Positions 1 through 5,627 are shown, counted from the first letter of the stretch. The stretch is 5,709 nucleotides of DNA from Clostridiales bacterium (GCA_003525905.1 DQIA01000066.1:1-5709), one strand, 5' to 3'. Notes: generated by a model from the sequence alone, not told the origin. Translations and numbers: made by a program.

Positions 1-15
1 AGGTGACTGAGAGGG
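1..15 (-). repeat. Edge fragment of an inverted copy of the downstream repeat
   Basis: Bases 7-15 (ctgagaggg) are the exact reverse complement of bases 67-75 (ccctctcag), which form the left part of the hairpin-rich repeat at 48-110. The preceding aggtga would be the start of a different middle hairpin. This fits a second copy in the opposite orientation, cut by the window edge. Only nine bases match, so the assignment is tentative. Confidence 0.35.
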
Positions 16-47
16 CCTTGCAGGCACTTTTGAATGGCAATAGCAAT

Positions 48-110
48 CAAAGGGAGGGCTGATTTTCCCTCTCAGGCGGCTGCGCCGCCAGCTCTCCCAA
101 AGGGAGAGCC
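48..110. repeat. Hairpin-rich intergenic repeat element downstream of gyrB
   Basis: Three consecutive inverted repeats make up this stretch. The first pairs 52-58 with 67-73 (one G-T pair, 8-base loop). The second is perfect: ggcggc at 75-80 with gccgcc at 84-89 around tgc. The third is perfect over 8 bp: gctctccc at 91-98 with gggagagc at 102-109 around aaa. The two ends also share a direct repeat, caaagggag at 48-56 and 98-106. The layout resembles short dispersed intergenic repeats that I recall from Faecalibacterium and related genomes; that is memory, not a search. No T tract follows the hairpins in either direction, so I do not call an intrinsic terminator. It lies about 70 bases past the gyrB stop and could act as a 3' end stabiliser or simply be a passive repeat. 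Confidence 0.6.
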
Positions 111-180
111 AAGCTGCGCAATGACAGGTCTGGGAACCTGCCGCATTCGCCGGGGCGCAGGGACAGGCCCGGAAACAGAA
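111..180. other. Non-coding tail between gyrB stop and repeat element
   Basis: No credible gene is present. Two weak inverted repeats occur: caggt 125-129 with acctg 136-140, and ccggg 150-154 with cccgg 168-172 around a 13-base loop. Neither is followed by a T run on the minus strand, so no terminator for gyrB can be supported. Transcription may continue leftward, for example into a gyrA gene outside the window, but nothing here shows it. Confidence 0.5.
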
Positions 181-2121
181 TCAATAATCCAGATTCACGA
201 CATACTTTGCATTCTGCTCAATATATTCCTTGCGCGGCTCGACCTTTTCGCCCATGAGGAGGGTGAAGATCTCATCGGCCTTGACGGCGTCCTCGAGGCG
301 GATCTGCTTGAGGGTGCGCTTTTCGGGGTCCATGGTGGTCTCCCACAGCTCGTGGGCGTCCATCTCGCCGAGGCCCTTATAGCGGGAGATATCGACCTTG
401 GCATTGGGATTGTCCGCGCGGAGCTCGGCGGAGATGCGGTCGCGCTCGTCGTCGGAGAAGGCGACGCGGGACGTCTTGCCGCGGGTGAGCTTATACAGGG
501 GCGGCATGGCGGAATAGACATAGCCGTGCTCGATCAGCGGGCGCATATAGCGGAAGAAGAAGGTCAGCAGCAGGGTGCGGATATGGCTGCCGTCGACATC
601 GGCATCGGCCATGATGATGATCTTGTGATAGCGGAGCTTATCAAGGTGGAATTCCTCGCCGATGCCCGCGCCGAGGGCCGTGATGACGGGCTGGAGCTTG
701 TCGTTGCCGATGACCTTGTCCTCGCGGACCTTCTCGACATTGAGCATCTTGCCCCACAGCGGCAGGATGGCCTGGAAGCGGGAGTCGCGGCCCTGCGTGG
801 CCGAGCCGCCTGCGGAATCGCCCTCGACGATATAGATCTCGGTCAGGCTGGCGTCCGTCTCGTTGCAGTCGCGCAGCTTGTCCGGCATGGCCGCGCCGCC
901 GAGCGCCGTCTTGCGGCGGATGGACTCGCGGGCCTTGCGGGCGGCCTCGCGGGCGCGGTTGGCGGTCATGGCCTTTTCGAGAATGGTGCGGGCGACGGCG
1001 GGGTGCTCCTCAAAATAGGTGGACAGCTGCTCGTTGACGATGGAGTCGACGAGGGTGCGGATATAGGCATTGCCGAGCTTGGCCTTCGTCTGGCCCTCGA
1101 ACTGGGCGTCCGTCAGCTTCACGGAGATGACGGCGGTCAGGCCCTCGCGGCAGTCCTCGCCGGAGACCTTGTCCGCGTCGGTCTTGATGACGCCGGTCTT
1201 CGTGCCGTAGGCATTGAGCACGCGGGTCAGGGCCGTTTTGAAGCCCGTCTCGTGCATGCCGCCCTCCGGCGTGTGGATGTTATTGGCAAACGAGACGATG
1301 GTCTCGTTATAGCCGTCGTGATACTGCAGAGCGACCTCGGCCTCGGCGTCGCGGCGGACGCCCGCCATATAGACGACCTCCTCGTGCAGGGGCGTCTTGT
1401 GGCGGTTGTGCCAGAGGACGAACTCGCGGATGCCGCCCTCGTAGCACATGGAATCGGACGGGCCGTCCTCCGTGCGGCGGTCGGCGATCTCGATGCGCAG
1501 GCCGGCGTTCAGGAAGGCCTGCTCGCGCATACGGGTGTGGAGCGTCTCGTAGTCATAGACGAGGGTGTCGAACATCTCAGGGTCTGGCTTGAAGGTGACG
1601 ATGGTGCCGTGCCTGTCCGTATTGCCGATGACGCGCATCTCCTGCGTGATATTGCCGCGGGCGAACTTCATCTGATAGATTTTGCCATCCTTATGGACCT
1701 CGACCGTGAGCCACTCGGACAGGGCGTTGACGACGGACGCGCCGACGCCGTGCAGGCCGCCGGAGACCTTATAGCCGCCGCCGCCGAATTTGCCGCCCGC
1801 ATGCAGGACCGTATAGACGACCTCGAGCGCGGGGCGGCCGGTCTGGGCCTGAATGTCCACGGGGATGCCGCGGCCGTTATCGGTGACGGTGATGGTGTCG
1901 CCGGGGTTGATCGTCACGGTGATGTGGGTGCAGTAGCCCGCGAGCGCCTCGTCGATGGCGTTGTCCACGATCTCATAGACCAGATGGTGCAGGCCGCTGG
2001 CGGACGTCGAGCCGATATACATGCCCGGACGTTTCCGGACGGCCTCCAGCCCCTCCAGGACCTGGATCTGCGAGGCGTCGTATTCCTGTTCCACAGTCGT
2101 ATTCAGCAGTTCTTCAGACAT
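181..2121 (-). CDS. gyrB: DNA gyrase subunit B
   Basis: ATP-hydrolysing subunit of gyrase, which with GyrA introduces negative supercoils into DNA in the cytoplasm. The protein has 646 residues, normal for the Gram-positive form, and lacks the roughly 165-residue insert of E. coli GyrB. The GHKL ATPase domain comes first: E50 (general base) and N54 in [12 protein letters not shown]81 in [22 protein letters not shown] at 121-135 and T173. The transducer domain is at about 225-395. The TOPRIM domain has E433 in EGDSAGGSA and D506/D508 in [16 protein letters not shown] at 581-587 and the ending NLDY are typical. The start is fixed by the family-like N-terminus and an upstream Shine-Dalgarno; the first 8 nt overlap remB. 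Oddities are K144 where E. coli has Arg136 (aminocoumarin contact) and W456 where E. coli has Lys447 (quinolone-resistance position) and most Gram-positives have Arg. ParE is an alternative by sequence alone, but the recF-remB context supports GyrB. Confidence 0.97.
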   Translation of the reverse strand: MSEELLNTTVEQEYDASQIQVLEGLEAVRKRPGMYIGSTSASGLHHLVYEIVDNAIDEALAGYCTHITVTINPGDTITVTDNGRGIPVDIQAQTGRPALEVVYTVLHAGGKFGGGGYKVSGGLHGVGASVVNALSEWLTVEVHKDGKIYQMKFARGNITQEMRVIGNTDRHGTIVTFKPDPEMFDTLVYDYETLHTRMREQAFLNAGLRIEIADRRTEDGPSDSMCYEGGIREFVLWHNRHKTPLHEEVVYMAGVRRDAEAEVALQYHDGYNETIVSFANNIHTPEGGMHETGFKTALTRVLNAYGTKTGVIKTDADKVSGEDCREGLTAVISVKLTDAQFEGQTKAKLGNAYIRTLVDSIVNEQLSTYFEEHPAVARTILEKAMTANRAREAARKARESIRRKTALGGAAMPDKLRDCNETDASLTEIYIVEGDSAGGSATQGRDSRFQAILPLWGKMLNVEKVREDKVIGNDKLQPVITALGAGIGEEFHLDKLRYHKIIIMADADVDGSHIRTLLLTFFFRYMRPLIEHGYVYSAMPPLYKLTRGKTSRVAFSDDERDRISAELRADNPNAKVDISRYKGLGEMDAHELWETTMDPEKRTLKQIRLEDAVKADEIFTLLMGEKVEPRKEYIEQNAKYVVNLDY

Positions 2122-2383
2122 GAATTGTGTTCTCCTTTTGTTCCATGCGCTTTTCCAGAATTGCGGCGTTGAACTGCGTGAGATACACGCGGTCCATGCC
2201 GAATTCCTCGGTCAGGAGGAAGCTCTTCGGCAGAGCGCCGGAGACGTCGACCACCTGACCGCCCTGCTCCGCGGCCGTTAAAAACGCGCGCGTGTCGCGG
2301 GAGCAGGTCGTATTGTCCAGATCGAATATGCCGATTAGGGCGCGGTCCCGCACGGCCATATCGCCGCCGATGGATAGATACAT
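2114..2383 (-). CDS. remB: RemB-type regulator, DUF370 family
   Basis: Small cytoplasmic protein of 89 residues in the DUF370/RemA-RemB family. In B. subtilis the homologue YaaB/RemB is encoded in the same place, between recF and gyrB, and takes part with the DNA-binding protein RemA in regulating biofilm matrix genes. Visible hallmarks are the start MYLSIGGD, the strand [14 protein letters not shown] at 11-24, PKSFLLTEE at 52-60 with the conserved Pro-Lys-Ser, and the [13 protein letters not shown] tail at 67-79, which corresponds to the YSPLSSSTLKKR-like region of the family. The start codon shares one base with the recF stop (TAATG) and has a GGAGG site nine bases upstream. The end overlaps gyrB by 8 nt. 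The gene identity is well supported by sequence and synteny; a matrix-regulation role in this organism is not shown and may differ. Confidence 0.9.
   Translation of the reverse strand: MYLSIGGDMAVRDRALIGIFDLDNTTCSRDTRAFLTAAEQGGQVVDVSGALPKSFLLTEEFGMDRVYLTQFNAAILEKRMEQKENTIHV
2132..2137 (-). promoter_or_regulatory. Ribosome binding site of gyrB
   Basis: The minus strand reads AAGGAG ten bases before the gyrB ATG. The site lies inside the last codons of remB, so gyrB is translated from within the remB message and supports the ATG at 2121. Confidence 0.8.
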
Positions 2384-3492
2384 TACTGCGCCCCTCCGAT
2401 GGTGCCGCTGCGGATGGACAGCACCTGACCGAGACTGGTCAGGCGGTCCGTTTCACAGCAGGTGATAAAGACCTGCCCCTCGCGGAGCTGGTTCAAAACA
2501 AAGTCCTGCCGTCCGGCATCCAGCTCGGACAGCACGTCGTCGAGCAGCAGCACGGGCGTTTCGCCCGTTCCCTGCCGCAGCAGGGCGCGCTCGGCGAGCT
2601 TGAGGGAGATGACGGCCGTGCGCGTCTGCCCCTGCGAGGCAAACTGCGCCACGGGCAGGCCGTTGATGACGGCCTCGAAATCGTCCTTATGCGGGCCGGA
2701 CAGGCACTGCGCGCTCTCGAGCTCGGCGCGGGCGTGGCTGCGCTGATGCTCCTGCAGCTGGGCGCAGAGCGTCTCGGGCGGGGCAAAGGGGTCCGTCACG
2801 GTCGAGACCGTGCGGTAGGTCAGCTCGAGCGACTCGCTGTCGCCGGAAAATTCCCGGTGATAGCGCGCGGCCTCCTGCGCCAGCGCCTTGACATAGCGGG
2901 CGCGGTACGAAATGACGAGCGCGCCCGTCTGGGCCATGCGGAGGTCATACTCCGGCAGGACCTGCAGGAGGGAAGGGTTGTCATAGCGCTCGCGCAGCAG
3001 GGCAGATTTCTGGTCGAGCAGGCGGCCGTATTCCGCAAGGGCCGCTTCATAATTCGGGCGGAGCTGGCAGATGACGCCGTCCATGAGCCTGCGGCGGCCG
3101 GACGCGCCCTTTTTGAGGATCATAAGGTCCTCCGGGCAGAACAGCACGCTCGTGAGCACGCCGGACAGGGCGGCGCGGCTGCGCTGCTTTACCCCGGCGA
3201 GCCACAGCTGGCGCGGCCGCCTGCCGGAAAACAGCACGGCGCGCAGCTCGCGTGTGCGCTCCTGCGACTGCACCTGCGCGCGCAGCTCCGCAAAGTCCGC
3301 GCCGAAGCGGATGAGCTCCGCCTCGCGGCGGGTGCGGAACGAGCGGCCCGTGGAGAGATAGCTGACGGCCTCGAGCAGGTTCGTCTTGCCGTTGGCGTTC
3401 CCGCCGACGAGGAGATTCACGCCGGGGACGAACTGCGCCTGCGCATCCTCGTAATTCCGGAAGCCGCGCAGGCTGAGGCGGTCAATCTGCAT
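2383..3492 (-). CDS. recF: DNA replication and repair protein RecF
   Basis: SMC-like ATPase that binds gapped or single-stranded/double-stranded DNA junctions and, with RecO and RecR, loads RecA during gap repair and fork restart. The 369 residues match the usual length. The start MQIDRLSLRGFRNYED is the classic RecF opening. Walker A is GGNANGKT at 30-37, followed by NLLEAVSYLSTGRSFR. CPEDLMILKKGASGRRRLMD at 119-138 is the conserved central block, GPHKDD is at 266-271, the ABC-type signature region ASQGQTRTAVISLKLAE is at 285-301, and Walker B VLLLDDVLSELD is at 314-325. No Shine-Dalgarno precedes the ATG. The first 11 nt overlap the end of yaaA, so translation probably depends on ribosomes finishing yaaA. 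The stop TAA shares a base with the remB ATG. No missing catalytic residues were seen. Confidence 0.96.
   Translation of the reverse strand: MQIDRLSLRGFRNYEDAQAQFVPGVNLLVGGNANGKTNLLEAVSYLSTGRSFRTRREAELIRFGADFAELRAQVQSQERTRELRAVLFSGRRPRQLWLAGVKQRSRAALSGVLTSVLFCPEDLMILKKGASGRRRLMDGVICQLRPNYEAALAEYGRLLDQKSALLRERYDNPSLLQVLPEYDLRMAQTGALVISYRARYVKALAQEAARYHREFSGDSESLELTYRTVSTVTDPFAPPETLCAQLQEHQRSHARAELESAQCLSGPHKDDFEAVINGLPVAQFASQGQTRTAVISLKLAERALLRQGTGETPVLLLDDVLSELDAGRQDFVLNQLREGQVFITCCETDRLTSLGQVLSIRSGTIGGAQ
2393..2397 (-). promoter_or_regulatory. Ribosome binding site of remB
   Basis: The minus strand reads GGAGG nine bases before the remB ATG, within the last codons of recF. It supports the start at 2383 and tight coupling of the two genes. 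Confidence 0.75.
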
Positions 3493-3736
3493 GCGCGGCG
3501 CGGACGCAGTAGGTCACGCCGTCAAACCGGACGTCGTCGCCGGGACGGAGCTTTTTGCCGCGCATGGTGCACGGCTCGCCGTTGACGAGCACCTCGCCGT
3601 TCTGGATGAAGTTTTTCGCCATGCCGCCGGACGGGACGGCGTTGGCCAGCTTTAAAAAGCTCTCCAGCTTGATAAATTCCGTGGTGATGGCCACGGGGAC
3701 ATCCTCGGCGGACACCCGCCGGACACGAACTTTCAT
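3482..3736 (-). CDS. yaaA: S4 domain RNA-binding protein YaaA
   Basis: Small S4-domain protein of the YaaA family found between dnaN and recF in many Firmicutes (called rlbA in some B. subtilis annotation). It is thought to bind RNA and is linked to the ribosome, though its exact task is not settled. The 84 residues carry the typical run TEFIKLESFLKLANAVPSGG at 19-38, then AKNFIQNGEVLVNGEPCTMR at 40-59 and GKKLRPGDDVRF at 60-71, covering the whole S4 fold. An extension of about 12 residues (MKVRVRRVSAED) precedes it, longer than in B. subtilis. The ATG at 3736 is chosen because it has AAGGAG seven bases upstream and overlaps the preceding stop as ATGA; an open frame continues upstream, but there it only shadows the membrane gene. 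The last 11 nt overlap recF. Confidence 0.92.
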   Translation of the reverse strand: MKVRVRRVSAEDVPVAITTEFIKLESFLKLANAVPSGGMAKNFIQNGEVLVNGEPCTMRGKKLRPGDDVRFDGVTYCVRAAHAD

Positions 3737-4260
3737 ACGGTTTCTCCTTGCTTTCGGCTCCGCAGCAGGAAAAGGACGGCGGAGGCCGAGGTGATAACGT
3801 TCGTCAGAACGTAGACGTAATTGCGGATAAAGAGGCTGTAGACCGCCCACATCATCGTGCACACGGCCGTGGAGGCCTTGATCCAGCGGGCATTGCACCG
3901 CGGGTGGACGACGACGGCGGAATAGAGGGCCGTGGCCAGAACGGGAAGCAGGCCGTACCACTGAAAGCCTCCCGCAAACGTGACCGCCGCGCCGAGTCCC
4001 AGCGCCGCCGCCACAAAAGAGATCTGCCAGAAGCGGTTCAATTTGCCGAACTGCAGAATGGCGAGGTCACGCACGAGGTTCACGGCCTCCTGCACCGCGC
4101 CGCTCCAGCCGCGCAAAAGCGAACAGGCCGCCATGGAAAGGGCGTGGTTCACGGACTGGACCGCGAGGATCTTTCTCCGGCTGCGCAGGGCCGTGCTGGC
4201 AAGCATGGCGAGCATACCCACGCCGGAGAGGATATTGCTGACGAGAAATGGAACGTTCAT
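3733..4260 (-). CDS. Integral membrane protein, YgjV-like
   Basis: Predicted inner-membrane protein of 175 residues with about six hydrophobic segments, near residues 4-24, 31-49, 76-96, 100-118, 127-145 and 148-166. Basic clusters RSRRK (26-30) and RSRK (167-170) lie at the membrane edges. It resembles the YgjV family (Pfam Imp-YgjV) as I remember it: a Gly-Ala...Asn...Arg pattern in the first half (GAVQEAVNLVRD, 54-65), LLPVLATALYS at 104-114, and a Trp-rich later helix with WIKASTAVCTMMWAVYS at 126-142. No function is established for the family. The position is unusual: B. subtilis has no gene between dnaN and yaaA. It starts 6 nt after the dnaN stop and in the same frame, without a recognisable Shine-Dalgarno, and ends in an ATGA overlap with yaaA. 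The codon use looks like that of its neighbours, so it is not obviously recent. Confidence 0.85.
   Translation of the reverse strand: MNVPFLVSNILSGVGMLAMLASTALRSRRKILAVQSVNHALSMAACSLLRGWSGAVQEAVNLVRDLAILQFGKLNRFWQISFVAAALGLGAAVTFAGGFQWYGLLPVLATALYSAVVVHPRCNARWIKASTAVCTMMWAVYSLFIRNYVYVLTNVITSASAVLFLLRSRKQGETV
3744..3749 (-). promoter_or_regulatory. Ribosome binding site of yaaA
   Basis: The minus strand reads AAGGAG seven bases before the ATG at 3736. It decides the yaaA start against the longer open frame that runs upstream to about 3961. Confidence 0.85.
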
Positions 4261-4266
4261 CCGGTC

Positions 4267-5379
4267 TTAGCTGTTGCTGCGCAGGCGGACCGGCAGGACC
4301 ATATAGGCAAAGTCATATTTGTCGTCACACGGCGTGAAGACGATGGGGCTCAGGCCGTTCTGCAGCTCCAGCGTGACCTCCTCGCTCGGGATGACGCGCA
4401 GCGCATCGAGCAGATAGCGGCTGTTGAAGCCGATCTCCAGCTCGCCGCCGTTCCCGGCGATGGAGCAGGTGTCGTGCGCGGAGCCGATGGTGTTCGCCGT
4501 GCGGAAGTCGGCCATATTGTCGCCGAAGACGCAGCGGACGGGGCTTTTGACCTTTTCGGAAATGATGAGGCTGACGCGCTCGATGGAGGAGGTCAACTCG
4601 GCGACGTTCGCGGTGAGGACGGTGCCGCAGTTTGTGGGGACAACGCGGCGCCAGTCGATGAATTCGCCCTCGAGCACGCGGCTGACGAGCAGGGCGTCGC
4701 CGATGGAGAAGAGGATGTGCTTATCGCCGAGCGTGAAGGTAACGGGCTCGTCGGAGTCCTCGAGAATGCGCTCGATCTCCTTGAGACCGGCGGCGGGGAC
4801 GACGAATTTGAGGGTATGGTTCGCGGCGTTTTCCGTGTGCCAGGTGCGGCGGGCCAACCGGAAGCTGTCCACGGCGACCATGGTGACGGAATCCTCCGTG
4901 ACCTCCATCAGGCAGCCGGTCTGGATGGGGCGGGCCTGATTTTCGGACACGGAGAAGATCGTGCCGGAGATCATGGCCTTCAGCGCGGACTGCGGCATGG
5001 TCACGCCGCTCTTGCCGTTGACGTCCGGCAGCTCGGGATAGTCCTCGGAATCCATGGCCGTGATCTGGAAGAAGGCCGCGCCCGCACGGATGGAGACCTG
5101 CTGCTTGTGGTCGACGGTGATGGAGACCATCTCATCCGGCAGCTTCCGGACGATATCAAAGAACAGGCGAGCGGGCATGACGCACGAGCCTGCCTCCTGG
5201 ATCTGGGCACCGACGTGGACGGTGATGCCCGTTTCCAGATTGTAGCCCGTGAGCTGCAGCGCGACGCCCGCCCGGAGAAGCACGCCCTCGAGACAGGGAA
5301 TGGTGCTCTTCTGTGCGACGGTGCGGCTCGCAACGGACAGGGCAGAGACCAGCAGCGCTTTTTCACAGGTAAACTTCAT
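4267..5379 (-). CDS. dnaN: DNA polymerase III beta subunit, sliding clamp
   Basis: Ring-forming processivity clamp that tethers DNA polymerase III and many repair enzymes to DNA. The 370 residues are the normal length, with three repeated clamp folds at about 1-120, 128-245 and 246-370. Typical features are KSTIPCLEGVLL at 24-35, EDYPELP at 112-118, DSFRLARR at 171-178, the linker-region motif EFIDWRRVVP at 239-248 (usually closer to YPDYRRVIP), and the ending YMVLPVRL at 359-366, which helps form the client-binding pocket. The ATG at 5379 gives the family-like start MKFTCEKALL. The ribosome site is weak: only GCGAG seven bases upstream. It is the first gene after the putative origin, transcribed away from it, and probably leads the six-gene unit. 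Codons 5-7 contain a DnaA-box-like 9-mer (TTTTTCACA at 5359-5367 on the plus strand). Confidence 0.97.
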   Translation of the reverse strand: MKFTCEKALLVSALSVASRTVAQKSTIPCLEGVLLRAGVALQLTGYNLETGITVHVGAQIQEAGSCVMPARLFFDIVRKLPDEMVSITVDHKQQVSIRAGAAFFQITAMDSEDYPELPDVNGKSGVTMPQSALKAMISGTIFSVSENQARPIQTGCLMEVTEDSVTMVAVDSFRLARRTWHTENAANHTLKFVVPAAGLKEIERILEDSDEPVTFTLGDKHILFSIGDALLVSRVLEGEFIDWRRVVPTNCGTVLTANVAELTSSIERVSLIISEKVKSPVRCVFGDNMADFRTANTIGSAHDTCSIAGNGGELEIGFNSRYLLDALRVIPSEEVTLELQNGLSPIVFTPCDDKYDFAYMVLPVRLRSNS

Positions 5380-5396
5380 AACAACACTCGCTTTCT

Positions 5397-5412
5397 CTAT
5401 CTGAGAAGATAG
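5397..5412 (-). promoter_or_regulatory. Small hairpin in the dnaN leader
   Basis: CTATCT at 5397-5402 pairs perfectly with AGATAG at 5407-5412 around a 4-base loop. In the minus-strand RNA it ends about 17 bases before the dnaN ATG, beside the weak ribosome site, so it could influence initiation. A short stem like this may also be chance. Confidence 0.35.
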
Positions 5413-5450
5413 GTAGGATAATTTTTAGTATTCGTAGTCCGTAGGCAAAA
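5403..5450. other. Candidate unwinding region with TAG repeats
   Basis: This is the AT-richest part of the origin, between the last DnaA-box-like site and dnaN. On the plus strand TAG occurs at 5410, 5414, 5426, 5435 and 5442. B. subtilis has a DnaA-trio element read as 3'-GAT-5' on the strand running from the boxes into the unwinding site, and TAG on the plus strand has that orientation here. The copies are not in a clean 3-base register, so the match is only suggestive. Confidence 0.35.
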
Positions 5451-5454
5451 CTTA

Positions 5455-5463
5455 TGTGCAAAA
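5455..5463 (-). promoter_or_regulatory. DnaA-box-like site (TTTTGCACA)
   Basis: One mismatch from TTATNCACA on the minus strand. It is the box nearest to dnaN and flanks the AT-rich stretch. Confidence 0.55.
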
Positions 5464-5494
5464 GTCCCGCAAGCCCTGAAATCCCAACGCGCGG

Positions 5495-5503
5495 CCATGC
5501 ACA
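5495..5503 (+). promoter_or_regulatory. Weak DnaA-box-like site (CCATGCACA)
   Basis: Two mismatches from TTATNCACA. It overlaps a 12-bp inverted repeat, CCATG-CA-CATGG at 5495-5506. Confidence 0.25.
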
Positions 5504-5520
5504 TGGGGCTGTGGAAAAAA
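5501..5520 (+). repeat. Partial third copy of origin direct repeat
   Basis: ACATGGGGC followed by TGTGGAAAAAA follows the same plan, ACA, a G-run, TGTG and an A-run, as the repeats starting at 5534 and 5594. It is less similar than those two are to each other. Confidence 0.4.
5510..5518 (-). promoter_or_regulatory. DnaA-box-like site (TTTTCCACA)
   Basis: One mismatch from TTATCCACA on the minus strand, and the best-looking box in the cluster. Confidence 0.65.
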
Positions 5521-5533
5521 GAGAGCGTTCTGA

Positions 5534-5565
5534 ACAGGGCTTGTGCGGAAAAATCGGGCGAAAAG
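5534..5565 (+). repeat. Origin direct repeat, copy 1
   Basis: Begins ACAGGGCT, continues TGTGCGGAAAAAT and ends GGGCGAAAAG. It aligns with copy 2 at an offset of 60 bases, apart from scattered substitutions and a 2-base length difference near the end. Each copy includes one DnaA-box-like 9-mer. Confidence 0.65.
5542..5550 (-). promoter_or_regulatory. Weak DnaA-box-like site (TTCCGCACA)
   Basis: Two mismatches from TTATNCACA. It lies in the first copy of the 60-bp-spaced direct repeat. Confidence 0.4.
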
Positions 5566-5566
5566 C

Positions 5567-5575
5567 TGTGAACAG
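5567..5575 (-). promoter_or_regulatory. Weak DnaA-box-like site (CTGTTCACA)
   Basis: Two mismatches from TTATNCACA. It sits between the two copies of the direct repeat. Confidence 0.35.
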
Positions 5576-5580
5576 GAAAC

Positions 5581-5589
5581 TTCTGCACA
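5581..5589 (+). promoter_or_regulatory. DnaA-box-like site (TTCTGCACA)
   Basis: One mismatch from TTATNCACA, and the exact reverse complement of the site at 5602-5610. Confidence 0.5.
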
Positions 5590-5593
5590 TTGC

Positions 5594-5627
5594 ACAGGGG
5601 GTGTGCAGAAAAATTTGGGCAGAAAAG
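5594..5627 (+). repeat. Origin direct repeat, copy 2
   Basis: Begins ACAGGGGG, continues TGTGCAGAAAAAT and ends GGGCAGAAAAG, matching copy 1 at 5534-5565. The TGTGC(A/G)GAAAAA core shared by the copies may be the local form of the DnaA site. Confidence 0.65.
5602..5610 (-). promoter_or_regulatory. DnaA-box-like site (TTCTGCACA)
   Basis: One mismatch from TTATNCACA on the minus strand. It forms a 9-bp perfect inverted repeat with 5581-5589 and lies in the second copy of the direct repeat. Confidence 0.5.

Larger units (their letters stand above)
5581..5610. repeat. 9-bp inverted repeat of DnaA-like sites
   Basis: TTCTGCACA at 5581-5589 and TGTGCAGAA at 5602-5610 are perfect reverse complements around a 12-base spacer. 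This could be two head-to-head protein sites or, in RNA, a hairpin. With no following T tract in either direction it is not a convincing terminator. Confidence 0.6.

Noticed and set aside
91..109. Intrinsic terminator for gyrB
   Set aside because: The 8-bp hairpin is strong, but no T tract follows it on the minus strand, and it is part of a larger repeat.
34..2172. Open frame of 712 codons on the plus strand
   Set aside because: It lies antisense to gyrB, whose motifs are unmistakable. The frame is open because GC-rich third positions avoid stops on the opposite strand; its product is low-complexity Ala/Gly/Asp/Leu without a recognisable domain.
2689..3585. Open frame of 298 codons on the plus strand
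   Set aside because: It is antisense to recF, rich in Ala/Arg/Gly, and has no domain.
3737..3961. Longer N-terminus for yaaA
   Set aside because: The extra 75 residues read out of frame through the membrane gene and do not resemble anything. The ATG at 3736 has a strong ribosome site and is followed by the family sequence.
3748..5412. Open frame of 554 codons on the plus strand
   Set aside because: It is antisense to dnaN and the membrane gene, with the same composition artefact and no family resemblance.
5380..5480. Sigma-A promoter for dnaN
   Set aside because: TTGCCT and TTGCAC occur as possible -35 boxes and TATCCT as a -10, but no pair has both a good match and 16-18 base spacing. A promoter is likely but cannot be placed.
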